Shown here: positions 47,988-56,647 of the stretch, piece by piece | Layout of the letters: each line of letters starts with the position of its first letter | How positions within the stretch are numbered: the first letter of the stretch is position 1 | From: Alginatibacterium sediminis | Lineage (GTDB): Bacteria; Pseudomonadota; Gammaproteobacteria; Enterobacterales; Celerinatantimonadaceae | DNA length: 64,000 bases | Assembly (NCBI RefSeq): GCF_003610775.1 | Contig: NZ_RAQO01000008.1 | Location: 310,001-374,000, forward strand | Reading direction: 5' to 3' | The notes under the pieces: model-generated | Database searches by the model: none | Seen by the model: only the letters and a program-made list of their open reading frames with translations | What the model was told of the DNA's origin: nothing | Translations under genes and position numbers: made by a program

Positions 47988-48497
47988 GTGTTGAGTGAGC
48001 AGGTCTTTAGCAGAGCTCCAATAAAATGCTTTTGGCTATTGTCCTTGTTTAGTAGCACTGCTCTAGCCTTTGAAACGTGCTACACAAGTACAGAGCAAAT
48101 TGCTAGTTTGAGTTCAGGACAAAGCGAGCTTAAAACTAGCTATATAGAGATCAGCAAGCTTGATAACGCGTATGCAATTCAAGGTCTGTTATGGGGTGGC
48201 AATTTCCACATCTGTAGCATCCAAAGTCCGGTTGAAGGTCAGCAAGCGCCGCTGCTCATGCAGACACATGGCAAGCAACTGGTATTCGAGCTAAAACAGG
48301 CAGACTACGACATTGATTGCAGATTAGAGTTCAGTTTTGACAATGATGCCTTGTTGATAAAAGATACAAATTCGCATTGCTCGCAGTACGTTTTCTCCTG
48401 CGGCGCCCATGTATCACTACACCAAACGCGTTTAGTAAAGACAGCTGAAAGCTGTACGCAACTGTTTCCTCATAGGCTCAACATGGAGCAACAATGA
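47988..48497 (+). CDS. Small secreted cysteine-rich protein, unknown
   Basis: I do not recognise this protein. The most likely start is GTG 47988, giving a signal peptide (KCFWLLSLFSSTALA) and a mature chain of about 140 residues. The mature part has six cysteines, enough for three disulfides, so it is probably periplasmic or secreted. The frame is open from 47943, overlapping the VOC gene. The stop overlaps the ATG of the cupin gene by four bases (ATGA), which suggests coupled translation and supports this being a real gene. Confidence 0.55.
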   Translation: MLSEQVFSRAPIKCFWLLSLFSSTALAFETCYTSTEQIASLSSGQSELKTSYIEISKLDNAYAIQGLLWGGNFHICSIQSPVEGQQAPLLMQTHGKQLVFELKQADYDIDCRLEFSFDNDALLIKDTNSHCSQYVFSCGAHVSLHQTRLVKTAESCTQLFPHRLNMEQQ

Positions 48498-48805
48498 AAG
48501 TTATTCGTAGTAAGGAATATACCGCCTCCCAGGCTTGGGGCGCCCAAGACATCGCCAACATGAACGGAATTAGCACCCGTTTACATTGGACCAACAAACC
48601 CTATAAGTGGCACGTCAACGATGGTGAAGAAGTATTTGTGGTACTCGATGGCATGGTTGATATGTTCTACAAACAAGCGGGTCAAGAGTTATCAACGTGC
48701 TTAAATGTTGGCGATATTTTTTACGCTAGCATTGGCACCGAACATGTCGCACATCCTGTTGGCGAAGCACGAATTCTAGTTATTGAGCAGCAAGGCAGCA
48801 TTTAA
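48494..48805 (+). CDS. Cupin-domain protein
   Basis: The 103-residue protein is a single cupin barrel. Motif 1 is KWHVNDGEEVFVVLDGMVDMF, with His and Glu metal ligands. Motif 2 is GDIFYASIGTEHVAHPVGEARILVIE, with the later His. It probably binds a metal and acts on, or senses, a small molecule in the cytosol. It overlaps the upstream secreted-protein gene by four bases. Confidence 0.85.
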   Translation: MKVIRSKEYTASQAWGAQDIANMNGISTRLHWTNKPYKWHVNDGEEVFVVLDGMVDMFYKQAGQELSTCLNVGDIFYASIGTEHVAHPVGEARILVIEQQGSI

Positions 48806-48833
48806 TAAAGAACATCAATCAAGGAGCTACAAC

Positions 48834-49132
48834 ATGCTTAAATTTCAGTTTTTCCGTCAACCAACTCAAAACCAAATGAGTTTACCTATTTAGAAATGGA
48901 AGCAAGCACATTTCTAAAGGAAAAAGAACGCCTTTTAGCCGAAGGTTTTGAAGTGGATGTAGAACCCATACTTGCAACGAACATTGAGCAAGCGATGGAA
49001 AAATATCGCTCTGGCTTCTTAAACGATGTGGACGAATACCGGAATTCTGACGTAGCAGCTGGCCTATTTACCTTTATTACTGAAACAATAAAGTCGCTGC
49101 GACAAGGACTAAAGGGCAGCCCTAGCACATAG
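48834..49132 (+). pseudogene. Small gene split by an apparent frameshift
   Basis: A 19-residue frame (48834-48893, MLKFQFFRQPTQNQMSLPI) has a strong AAGGAG ribosome site but stops early. The 78-residue frame that follows (ATG 48896) is in the -1 frame, has no ribosome site, and stays open upstream as PNEFTYLEMEASTFLKEKER. A one-base change around 48862-48878 would join them into a protein of about 98 residues, largely acidic and helical. No slippery heptamer was seen. The family is unknown. It may be a mutation, a sequence error or true reinitiation. Confidence 0.5.
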
Positions 49133-49289
49133 TCAAAGAGATGTTCTAAAAAACAGTCCGCCCGATATATGTTTACAACAGGCCGTGATATACGCTTATT
49201 TTAAGGCGAATTTGCAGCCTGTATTAGGCTCTTTCAAATTTTGAAGGGAGCTTGATAGTCTCATTCATACATCAGGGAGCAAGGAGCAG

Positions 49290-49850
49290 ATGAATCAACA
49301 TCAAATCATTGGGGGATTGGCATTACTGCTGAGTGCAGCGGTGCTTATTATCGGCCCAATCTTAATTGCCCGGTACCGATGCCGCTCAGGTAAGCAACAG
49401 ATAAGCCGGTCTACCATGCAACACCTAAAACGACAATTACGACAAGGATATTCAATGATAACAACCATTGGTGAAACTAAGATTAAGCCCAAACATCGTG
49501 CAAGCTGTCATTGTGGGCAAGTAGAACTGGAACTAAGTTTGCCTAATGGCATTATCGATCCTCGGCGCTGTGACTGCTCCATGTGTCGACGTAGGGGGGC
49601 GATAGTCGCCTCAGTAAACCTAGATGATATTAAGATAGTTAAAGGAAAAGATGTCTTAAAGCGTTACCAGTTTAATACCTTTACCGCCCAACACTTCTTT
49701 TGCTCCAATTGTGGTATCTACACCCACCACCAACGGCGCTCTAATCCTAGTCAGTACGGCTATAACATTGCTTGCCTAGAAGGGGTAAATCCGTTTGAAC
49801 TTGGAGACGTTGTCACCAACGATGGGGTTAACCACCCAGCGGATCGCTGA
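49290..49850 (+). CDS. GFA/CENP-V-domain zinc protein, possibly with an N-terminal membrane helix
   Basis: The C-terminal 130 residues form a GFA (glutathione-dependent formaldehyde-activating enzyme-like) domain with zinc-ligand cysteines in ASCHCGQVELEL, RRCDCSMCRRRGA and FFCSNCGIYTHH. Typical members are about 130 residues, so ATG 49455 (AAGGA site six bases upstream) could be the start. The frame is open from ATG 49290, also after an AGGAG. The extra 55 residues would contain one membrane helix (GGLALLLSAAVLIIGPILIA) and a basic linker. I report the longer form with doubt about the start. Substrate unknown. Confidence 0.72.
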   Translation: MNQHQIIGGLALLLSAAVLIIGPILIARYRCRSGKQQISRSTMQHLKRQLRQGYSMITTIGETKIKPKHRASCHCGQVELELSLPNGIIDPRRCDCSMCRRRGAIVASVNLDDIKIVKGKDVLKRYQFNTFTAQHFFCSNCGIYTHHQRRSNPSQYGYNIACLEGVNPFELGDVVTNDGVNHPADR

Positions 49851-49868
49851 GAAAATGTCAGGCAAGAC

Positions 49869-50945
49869 TTAGTCTTTGTAGTACAGCGGGACTCTTGAGG
49901 TAAGTTTAGTGACCAGTTCATAGCCAATGGTGCCGACGTGCTTAGCGACATCTTCAACGGGCAAACCTGCTCCCCAGATAATGGCTTCGTCGCCAACTTG
50001 ATCCATGGGTTTTGGACCCAAATCAACGGTCAACATATCCATAGATACCCGCCCAACTATTGGCACAATACGCCCATTGATACGCACTGGCGTGCCTTCG
50101 GGGGCTGTTCGCGGATAACCATCGCCATAACCAATAGCAACCACGCCTAAATAAGTGTCGTGTGGACTGCGCCAAATTCGGCCGTATCCAGCACTTTCGC
50201 CAGCTTGGTGTGGCCTTACCGCGATTAATGAAGAACGCAATTCCATGACGGCTAGCAAACCTAAGTCTTCCGCGCTCAGATGCGCAAAGGGAGAGACGCC
50301 ATAAAGCGCAATACCCGGTCGTATCCAATCGCGATGACTTTGCTCAAAGGCAAAAATTCCGGCTGAGTTGGCTAAGCTTTGCTGGCCTTGTAAGCCTTGT
50401 ACGCAGTTATCAAAACAAGCGATTTGTGAGAGCGTATAGTCTTGGTTGGATTCATCAGCACTGGCAAAGTGACTCATAAAGCCAGGGTTTTGTTGAATAT
50501 TATTGCTTTGGTAAAAACGCAGCTTTAAAGACTCAAATTGTTGCGGGCTAAACCCAAGACGATGCATGCCTGAGTCAATTTTAACCCATACTTTCATCGG
50601 CTGGCTGAGTTTTGCATTTTCCAATGCCAATAACTGGTGTTCGCAATGAATCACCGTCGAAATATTTGCCGCAGCCAAAGCACCAATATTACTATCGGTA
50701 TAAAAGCCTTCGAGCAAGACGATTTCAGTGCTTACTCCGGCTTCTCTTAGCGCAAGCGCTTCCTCTACCCGAGCAACCCCAAGCGCATCAACATGGTTCA
50801 GGCTAGTCGCAATTTGCAACATGCCATGGCCATAGGCGTTGGCTTTCACCATGGCCATTAACTTGGTATTTGGGGCTTGTTGGCGAAGGCGCGCGATGTT
50901 GTGCGCCAATGCCGACTTAGAGATACTGGCGTAAGCAGATTTCAT
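49869..50945 (-). CDS. alr: Alanine racemase
   Basis: Alr makes D-alanine for peptidoglycan. The 358-residue PLP enzyme has Lys34 in MVKANAYGHG, which holds the cofactor, and the opposing catalytic Tyr273 in AIGYGDGYPR. DSGMHRLGF and GRVSMDMLTVDLG are also conserved. It follows dnaB by three bases on the same strand, the usual dnaB-alr order in this group of bacteria. Confidence 0.95.
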   Translation of the reverse strand: MKSAYASISKSALAHNIARLRQQAPNTKLMAMVKANAYGHGMLQIATSLNHVDALGVARVEEALALREAGVSTEIVLLEGFYTDSNIGALAAANISTVIHCEHQLLALENAKLSQPMKVWVKIDSGMHRLGFSPQQFESLKLRFYQSNNIQQNPGFMSHFASADESNQDYTLSQIACFDNCVQGLQGQQSLANSAGIFAFEQSHRDWIRPGIALYGVSPFAHLSAEDLGLLAVMELRSSLIAVRPHQAGESAGYGRIWRSPHDTYLGVVAIGYGDGYPRTAPEGTPVRINGRIVPIVGRVSMDMLTVDLGPKPMDQVGDEAIIWGAGLPVEDVAKHVGTIGYELVTKLTSRVPLYYKD

Positions 50946-50948
50946 GGC

Positions 50949-52346
50949 TTACTCGTCATCAAAGTATTCGCCAGCCCAGTTATCAAATCGAGAGAATTGA
51001 CCATTGAACGTTAGCGGTACTTTACCAATCGGACCATTACGCTGCTTACCGATGATAATTTCAGCCATGCCTTTAACCGCGCTATCTTCGTTATAAACTT
51101 CGTCGCGATAGATGAACATAATTAAATCCGCATCCTGCTCAATAGAGCCCGATTCACGCAAATCTGAGTTAATTGGCCGCTTATCAGCACGTTGCTCCAA
51201 TCCACGGTTTAACTGAGACAAGGCAACAACTGGACATTGCAGCTCTTTGGCCAAAGCCTTCAAGGACCGCGAAATCTCGGCGATTTCAAGGGTACGGTTC
51301 TCGCTCATGCCTGGCACCTGCATTAACTGCAAGTAATCGACCATGATCATGCTAATTCCGCCATCATCGCGCGCAATACGTCGTGCTCGTGAACGCAATT
51401 CCGTTGGGGTTAAGCCCGACGAGTCATCAATATACATTTTGCATTTTTCAGACATTAAGCTCATTGATGAGGACAAACGTGCCCAATCGTCATCGTCCAA
51501 GTCACCGGTTCTAATTTTAGTTTGGTTAATACGCCCCAATGACGCCAACATCCGCATCATAATTTGTTCGGCGGGCATCTCCAGACTAAAAATAACCACC
51601 GGCTTATCTTCGGTCATTGCCGCGTTTTCACATAAGTTCATCGCAAAAGTAGTTTTACCCATCGATGGACGCGCAGCAACAATAATGAGATCGCTTTTTT
51701 GTAGTCCTGCGGTCTTTTTATCTAAATCTGGATAACCAGAACTGACACCTGTAACACCATTGTTAGGAGACTTGAATAGCTCCTCGATGCGATCAATGGT
51801 CTTGGACAATAGCCCTTTTACATTTTGTGGGCCTTCGTCTTTACTAGAACGCGCTTCGGCGATTTGGAATACTTTTGTTTCGGCAAAGTCGAGTAGCTCA
51901 GCACTGGCTCGGCCTTGTGTATCGTAACCCGCATCAGCAATTTCGTTTGCAACACCAATCAGTTCACGCACCACGGCACGCTCACGAACGATCTCGGAGT
52001 AAGCCCGAATATTGGCAGCACTAGGGGTATTCTTTGCAATTTCACCGAGGTAAGCAAAGCCACCAATTGATTCCAGTTGTTCTAAGTTTTCTAAGCGCTC
52101 GGAAACAGTCACTAAATCTAGTGGCGAGCCCGACTCAGCCAGAACAGCCATAGCTCTGAATATGAGGCGATGCGAGCGTTGGTAAAAATCTTGTTCGACG
52201 ACGAGCTCGGCAACATTATCCCACGCATTATTATCCAGCATCAAACCACCAAGCACAGCTTGCTCGGCTTCGACGGAGTGTGGCGGAAGTTTTAAATCTT
52301 CAACCTGCTTGTCGGTGAATTTGGAGGGCTTTGACGGCGTTGGCAT
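50949..52346 (-). CDS. dnaB: Replicative DNA helicase DnaB
   Basis: DnaB is the hexameric fork helicase. The 465-residue protein has the N-terminal primase-interacting domain (PPHSVEAEQAVLGGLML) and a RecA-like motor. Walker A is ARPSMGKTTFA near 225, Walker B lies in ISMIMVDYLQLM, and the arginine-finger region is near SDLRESGSIEQDAD. No intein is present. It is usually next to rplI in related genomes; here about 4 kb intervene. Confidence 0.96.
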   Translation of the reverse strand: MPTPSKPSKFTDKQVEDLKLPPHSVEAEQAVLGGLMLDNNAWDNVAELVVEQDFYQRSHRLIFRAMAVLAESGSPLDLVTVSERLENLEQLESIGGFAYLGEIAKNTPSAANIRAYSEIVRERAVVRELIGVANEIADAGYDTQGRASAELLDFAETKVFQIAEARSSKDEGPQNVKGLLSKTIDRIEELFKSPNNGVTGVSSGYPDLDKKTAGLQKSDLIIVAARPSMGKTTFAMNLCENAAMTEDKPVVIFSLEMPAEQIMMRMLASLGRINQTKIRTGDLDDDDWARLSSSMSLMSEKCKMYIDDSSGLTPTELRSRARRIARDDGGISMIMVDYLQLMQVPGMSENRTLEIAEISRSLKALAKELQCPVVALSQLNRGLEQRADKRPINSDLRESGSIEQDADLIMFIYRDEVYNEDSAVKGMAEIIIGKQRNGPIGKVPLTFNGQFSRFDNWAGEYFDDE

Positions 52347-52480
52347 AGTGGTACATTCTTGGAAATTACTGTGGTCGCCTATTATGCGACAATCGCTCTG
52401 AATTACTAGCGCTGTTTATGGATCTATGGCCGAACAGCAATCCCTTGTAGCTTCTTTGAGCAACAAACGACGCCCGCAGC

Positions 52481-52507
52481 AAAAAGCGCTATATCGTTCA
52501 GCTTTTT
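52481..52507 (-). terminator. Weak terminator candidate after the cytochrome c gene
   Basis: On the minus strand AAAAAGC pairs with GCTTTTT across a 13-base loop, about 55 bases past the cytochrome stop. The stem is AT-rich and the loop long, so support is modest. Confidence 0.3.
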
Positions 52508-52562
52508 ATGCGACTGTCCCTTGAATTGAAGCGACCAATTTTTTATACGAATTTATTTAGCG

Positions 52563-52859
52563 CTACTTTAGTTCAGAGTAGTACGCTGCGATTTGTTTAA
52601 TCTCGTCGTCGGTAAGTCCAACAGCATTAGCCGTCATAATAGCCCCAAACTGCCCACCTCGCGCATTATCACGATAAGCTTTCAGTGCTGCTTCCACATA
52701 CATTGCTTGCTGACCAGCCAGGTTAGGATAGATTGGTGCAACGGCTATACCATTGGCTCCGTGGCAGCTTGCACAATTTTTACTGGCGACAATATCAGCG
52801 CCATTGGCCATGACTAAACTTGGGAACAACATTGCACTAGCAATTAACAGTTTTTTCAT
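52563..52859 (-). CDS. Periplasmic class I cytochrome c
   Basis: The 98-residue protein has a signal peptide to about Ala18 and one heme site, CASCH at residues 29-33. The likely axial Met75 is in FGAIMTANAVGL. The YPNLAGQQAMYVEAALKAYRDNAR segment is typical of cytochrome c4/c553-type domains. It is a soluble electron carrier. It is 21 bases downstream of the ynjD-like gene on the same strand and may belong to that transcript, although a functional link is not obvious. Confidence 0.88.
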   Translation of the reverse strand: MKKLLIASAMLFPSLVMANGADIVASKNCASCHGANGIAVAPIYPNLAGQQAMYVEAALKAYRDNARGGQFGAIMTANAVGLTDDEIKQIAAYYSELK

Positions 52860-52880
52860 AAGTATCTCCTGATTGAATGT

Positions 52881-53531
52881 CTACTCTAGCGTATCTTTAG
52901 GAAAATCGCGATAGCTAACTAGTTGAATAGGCTCGCCTTGCATACAATCTTCTATGTCGTGGGTCACCAGTAACGCAGGTATGTTCAATGCTTGAATTTG
53001 CTCAGCAACAAAGTCTCTAAATTGCTGGCGAAGCTGAGTATCAAGTTTGGAAAAAGGCTCATCCATCAGCAGCATTTTGGGCCGTGCAAGTAAGCTGCGT
53101 AGCAAACTGATTCGAGCGCGTTGTCCACCTGATAAGGTGGCAATGTCGCGTTGTTCAAAACCCGCTAAGCCGGCACGCTCGAGAGCATCCGAAATTTCTT
53201 GGTCTGGATCAATATGCTGCTGCGCGTTTAAGCCAAAGCGCAAGTTTTGATAAACATTCATATGTGGGAACAACAAGTCATCTTGAAATAAAATCCCCAC
53301 TTCACGCATCGCTTGAGGCAGCACGCAGATATTCTTTCCGTCGAGTACGATTTCTCCTTGTAGGTCCAGTTTGTGACTCAAGGTCCCTGCGATTGCAGCG
53401 AGTAAGGTTGATTTGCCACTGCCACTAGCGCCCATCAAGGTTTTTATTTCACCCGCCTTAACCTTAATAGTAATGGGCTCGAACAAGGGCTTACTATCAA
53501 AAGCGACGCTAAACGCTCGAATTTCAAACAT
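52881..53531 (-). CDS. ynjD: ABC transporter ATP-binding protein, YnjD-like
   Basis: The 216-residue ATPase has Walker A GASGSGKST, the Q-loop in ILFQDDLLFPHM, signature LSGGQRAR, Walker B LLMDEPFSKLD and the switch His in LLVTHDIED. Together with the permease one base upstream and the binding protein before it, it forms an uptake system like E. coli YnjBCD, whose substrate is not established. Confidence 0.88.
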   Translation of the reverse strand: MFEIRAFSVAFDSKPLFEPITIKVKAGEIKTLMGASGSGKSTLLAAIAGTLSHKLDLQGEIVLDGKNICVLPQAMREVGILFQDDLLFPHMNVYQNLRFGLNAQQHIDPDQEISDALERAGLAGFEQRDIATLSGGQRARISLLRSLLARPKMLLMDEPFSKLDTQLRQQFRDFVAEQIQALNIPALLVTHDIEDCMQGEPIQLVSYRDFPKDTLE

Positions 53532-53532
53532 A

Positions 53533-55263
53533 TTATCCCTGCATCGCTAAGCGATGTCTAAATCGGTATTTTGGAAGCAGTATTGCTAAGGCGTATATAA
53601 ATAAAGGCAGTGCGCACTGTAAAATAACTACCACAGCCGTCACTCTACGATCGCCACCCGATGCGAGCGCAACCGCTTCGGTGGTTAGGGTTGTGATTCG
53701 ACCCGCACCGGCAAATTGCGTAGGTAAGTATTGGGCAATACTTACTGCGAAACCGGTAGCAAATGCCAAACACAAGGGCTTAAAAAGCAGCTGAAGCTTC
53801 ACTTGAAAATACGCCCGCCGAGGCTTGTGGCAAAGACTAATCGCGGCATCCATGTAGCGCTGATCAAAATTCCGATAACTTTCAGCTAAAGTAAGAAAAA
53901 CGTAGGGTAAAACGAAAATCAAATGGACTAAAAACACCCCAATAAAACGCCCATCTAGACGCCAAGCAAGTAATTGAGTTTGAACACCAAACAAAAATGC
54001 AATTTGCGGCACAAATAAGGGCAGGTACATAATCCACATTAAACGATTTGCACTCCACGATGGAGAACTTCGCTTTAGCCTCACTTCATTTTCCAAGCAC
54101 ACCAAAGACAAAATCAGTCCAACAAAAGCGCTGCATAAAGCCAAACTTAAAGAATACAACAAAGGCTCAAAGCTATACTCAAAAGCTCTTGACCAAAAAC
54201 GTAGACTCCAGGATTGTGGAAAAATATCAGGAAAACGCCAACGATGTGCGAATGACCATAATATCAGTACCACAGCACTGAGGCTGAAGAACAGCAACAT
54301 TAAGCCGCCATGCAGTCGCCCCCAGTGCCCGCTACCTTGAAGTTTTGGACATGAGGCCATTGCCTGTCGCATCAACATTTTAATCGTGAAACGTTCTAAC
54401 AAGTAGGCGAAGGCCAAACTAAAGAGTACCAACACCAGCAAACTCAAAGCGCCAGCTGCGCCTAGCAGTCGTTGGTTTAAATCACTGTCGTTAAACCACT
54501 GCCAAACCAATACCGCAAAGGTACCCGGGCGACTAGGCCCAATGATCTGCGCGATATCGACCACGGAGATAGAAAAGGCAAGTACTGCGAACAAAGGCAA
54601 TCGTAGACGAGGTAGTAATTGCGGCACGATGATAAAGCGCCAAATTTGGATACGACTGTAGCCCAAACTTTGACCCACCAATAAAGACTGGTTCATCTTC
54701 AAAGGGTTCAATAGTGCCATTGATACAAACAACAAATAGGGAACTTCTTTAAGCCACAAAGCGAAGGCTAAACTTAAGCCCCATCGGTCTTGAGTGATAC
54801 CTAATGAGGGAGGATACTCCCAGCCTGACAATTCCGGTGAGATTAGACGTATTAGCCATCCACTAGGAGCTAAGACAAACAGTAGCGCTATCGCGATAGC
54901 AGCATGAGGCACTGCCAGCATGGGCGCTAAAAAGCGCTCTAGTAATCGCCACCAGCGACCACCATAACTATACCCAATAATTATTAAGGTACTTAACAAT
55001 GCACCTAGGGTCGCCAACCAACCGCTAAGTAAACTCAAACCTATGGCGGGTGCGGTCGATGGGTGGGCAATCAGACTATTCCAAGCATCCCAAGAAAACT
55101 GCTCAAAGCCTATCGCCGGCATGTAGGTCCATGCCGGTAAAACGGTAAACCATATGCCAGCCCCAAGGGGCAGTAACAAGATGCTTAGCGTAAACCAAGG
55201 TGCTAGTGACAACAGCACCCTTGGTGTGGACTGCTTGATACTATTGGCTAAGGTAGCGTTCAC
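53533..55263 (-). CDS. ynjC: ABC transporter permease, YnjC-like (fused double permease)
   Basis: The protein of about 576 residues has two binding-protein-dependent permease halves, each with about six helices. The first EAA-type loop is LLVGQSLGYSRIQIWRFIIVP and the second is YMDAAISLCHKPRRAYFQVKL, where the ATPase docks. The start is uncertain: TTG 55287 and GTG 55263 both overlap the stop of the binding-protein gene, and GTG 55218 would not. I give 55263. Tight packing points to an operon. Confidence 0.82.
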   Translation of the reverse strand: MNATLANSIKQSTPRVLLSLAPWFTLSILLLPLGAGIWFTVLPAWTYMPAIGFEQFSWDAWNSLIAHPSTAPAIGLSLLSGWLATLGALLSTLIIIGYSYGGRWWRLLERFLAPMLAVPHAAIAIALLFVLAPSGWLIRLISPELSGWEYPPSLGITQDRWGLSLAFALWLKEVPYLLFVSMALLNPLKMNQSLLVGQSLGYSRIQIWRFIIVPQLLPRLRLPLFAVLAFSISVVDIAQIIGPSRPGTFAVLVWQWFNDSDLNQRLLGAAGALSLLVLVLFSLAFAYLLERFTIKMLMRQAMASCPKLQGSGHWGRLHGGLMLLFFSLSAVVLILWSFAHRWRFPDIFPQSWSLRFWSRAFEYSFEPLLYSLSLALCSAFVGLILSLVCLENEVRLKRSSPSWSANRLMWIMYLPLFVPQIAFLFGVQTQLLAWRLDGRFIGVFLVHLIFVLPYVFLTLAESYRNFDQRYMDAAISLCHKPRRAYFQVKLQLLFKPLCLAFATGFAVSIAQYLPTQFAGAGRITTLTTEAVALASGGDRRVTAVVVILQCALPLFIYALAILLPKYRFRHRLAMQG

Positions 55264-56455
55264 GCCACTGTGCTTCAATGAGTTCAACCCAGCTTACGTG
55301 TGGTTCTTGGCGAGTGTTGCCAAGTTGGTCAGCGGGTAGCAAACTCTCAAGCTTGTTGGCTTGAAAAAGGCTTTGCTGCTCGCTACTTAGTTTGCTGCTA
55401 TCAAGTACGCTCGGGTCGCCCCAATATTCAATGTTAGCTTTTCGCGCCTGAGCTTCTGGACTTAGTAAAAAATTAGCCGTAACCATGGCCGCTTGTTTAG
55501 CTGAACTGTTGTAAGGGATCGCGACAAAGTGCGTGTTACCAATAGTGCCCGCTTCGTGTACGTAACTACGAACCGAACTTGGAAGTTGCCCTTGCAAAAC
55601 AGCTGCTGCAGCATCATTAGGATTGAAGGTGAACCCTATTGCCAACTCAGAGTCATCCACCAGCTGCATCACTTGACCAATATTGCTTGGAAAGCTTGCG
55701 CCTTCTCGCCACATCAATGGATGCAGTTGATCTAGGTAGTCCCAAAGTGCTTCGGTTTGCTCAAGGAAAAGCTCAGGGTCCGCGGCAGAAGCAAGTAGGC
55801 TTTGGTCACTAATGGTTTCACTTAAAATTTGCTTCACAAAGGTAGTGCCGTGAAAATCGGGTAACGCCGGATAGCTGAATAGTCCTGGGTTTTGCTGAGC
55901 AAATTCCAGCAACTTTTCGGCACTGTTTGGTGCCATCTCAACGCGACGAGAATCATAGTAAAAAGTTAACTGGGCTCCGCCCCACGGCGACTCATAACCT
56001 TCAACCGGGGTTGAAAAGTCATTGGTCAAGGTCACGCTAGTGGTATCGGTTAGGGCTAAGTTTGGCAATTGCTCACTAAATGGCCCAAAGAGTAAATCAT
56101 TTTGTTTAAGACTTCGAAAGTTCTCGCCATTAACCCAAACCAAATCCACACTTCCGTCGACATCACGACCAGCGCTTTTCTCAGCCAGAATTCGGCTTAC
56201 AACATTGGCCGTATCAGTGACTTTTACATGGCTTAACTCAATGTCATAGCGTGCTTTAAGTTCGTCGCCAGCCCAACGAATATAGGCATTGATATTATCG
56301 CCCCCACCCCAGGCATTAAAGTAAACCGTTTGACCCTTTGCAGCGTCTAAGGTTTCTTGCCATTGTGGGCTTGCATCTCGTGCGAGTGTAACATGTGCTG
56401 TCAGTGCACTGGCAGCAACACAAAGTGCAGCGATCGTATTCAATCCTTGATTCAT
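55241..56455 (-). CDS. ynjB: ABC transporter substrate-binding protein, YnjB-like
   Basis: The periplasmic binding protein has about 404 residues from ATG 56455, which has an AAGGAAA ribosome site and begins a signal peptide cleaved near VTLARDA. VYFNAWGGGDNINAYIRWA and VDLVWVNGENFRSLK are typical of the YnjB/ABC-iron-like family. It is the first gene of ynjBCD plus cytochrome c. The longer open frame up to 56635 lacks a signal and is unlikely. The ligand is unknown. Confidence 0.87.
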   Translation of the reverse strand: MNQGLNTIAALCVAASALTAHVTLARDASPQWQETLDAAKGQTVYFNAWGGGDNINAYIRWAGDELKARYDIELSHVKVTDTANVVSRILAEKSAGRDVDGSVDLVWVNGENFRSLKQNDLLFGPFSEQLPNLALTDTTSVTLTNDFSTPVEGYESPWGGAQLTFYYDSRRVEMAPNSAEKLLEFAQQNPGLFSYPALPDFHGTTFVKQILSETISDQSLLASAADPELFLEQTEALWDYLDQLHPLMWREGASFPSNIGQVMQLVDDSELAIGFTFNPNDAAAAVLQGQLPSSVRSYVHEAGTIGNTHFVAIPYNSSAKQAAMVTANFLLSPEAQARKANIEYWGDPSVLDSSKLSSEQQSLFQANKLESLLPADQLGNTRQEPHVSWVELIEAQWRERYLSQ

Positions 56456-56592
56456 TGGGTTTCCTTTTCTATTAGTTTCAACGCTAGCGTTTGTACATCG
56501 GGTTTGCTTCGAGCGTATATATGCCTTGTCTATGATTGATATAATACCGGAGTAAGGCTTAGTTTCTTTCATCTTAGCGACAAAAAAATGAT

Positions 56593-56627
56593 AAAAAAAA
56601 GCCGCGCTGTTAACCAGCGCGGCTTTT
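56593..56627 (-). terminator. Strong rho-independent terminator after rplI
   Basis: On the minus strand AAAAGCCGCGCTG pairs with CAGCGCGGCTTTT (loop of 5) and ends in a T run (56593-56600). It starts about 20 bases past the rplI stop and isolates the ribosomal operon from ynjBCD. Confidence 0.92.
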
Positions 56628-56647
56628 AAGTTCAATAAGAACTAAGA

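Noticed and set aside
48858-48880. Programmed -1 frameshift site in the split small gene
   Set aside because: No slippery heptamer or downstream pseudoknot is visible. A plain indel or reinitiation is simpler.
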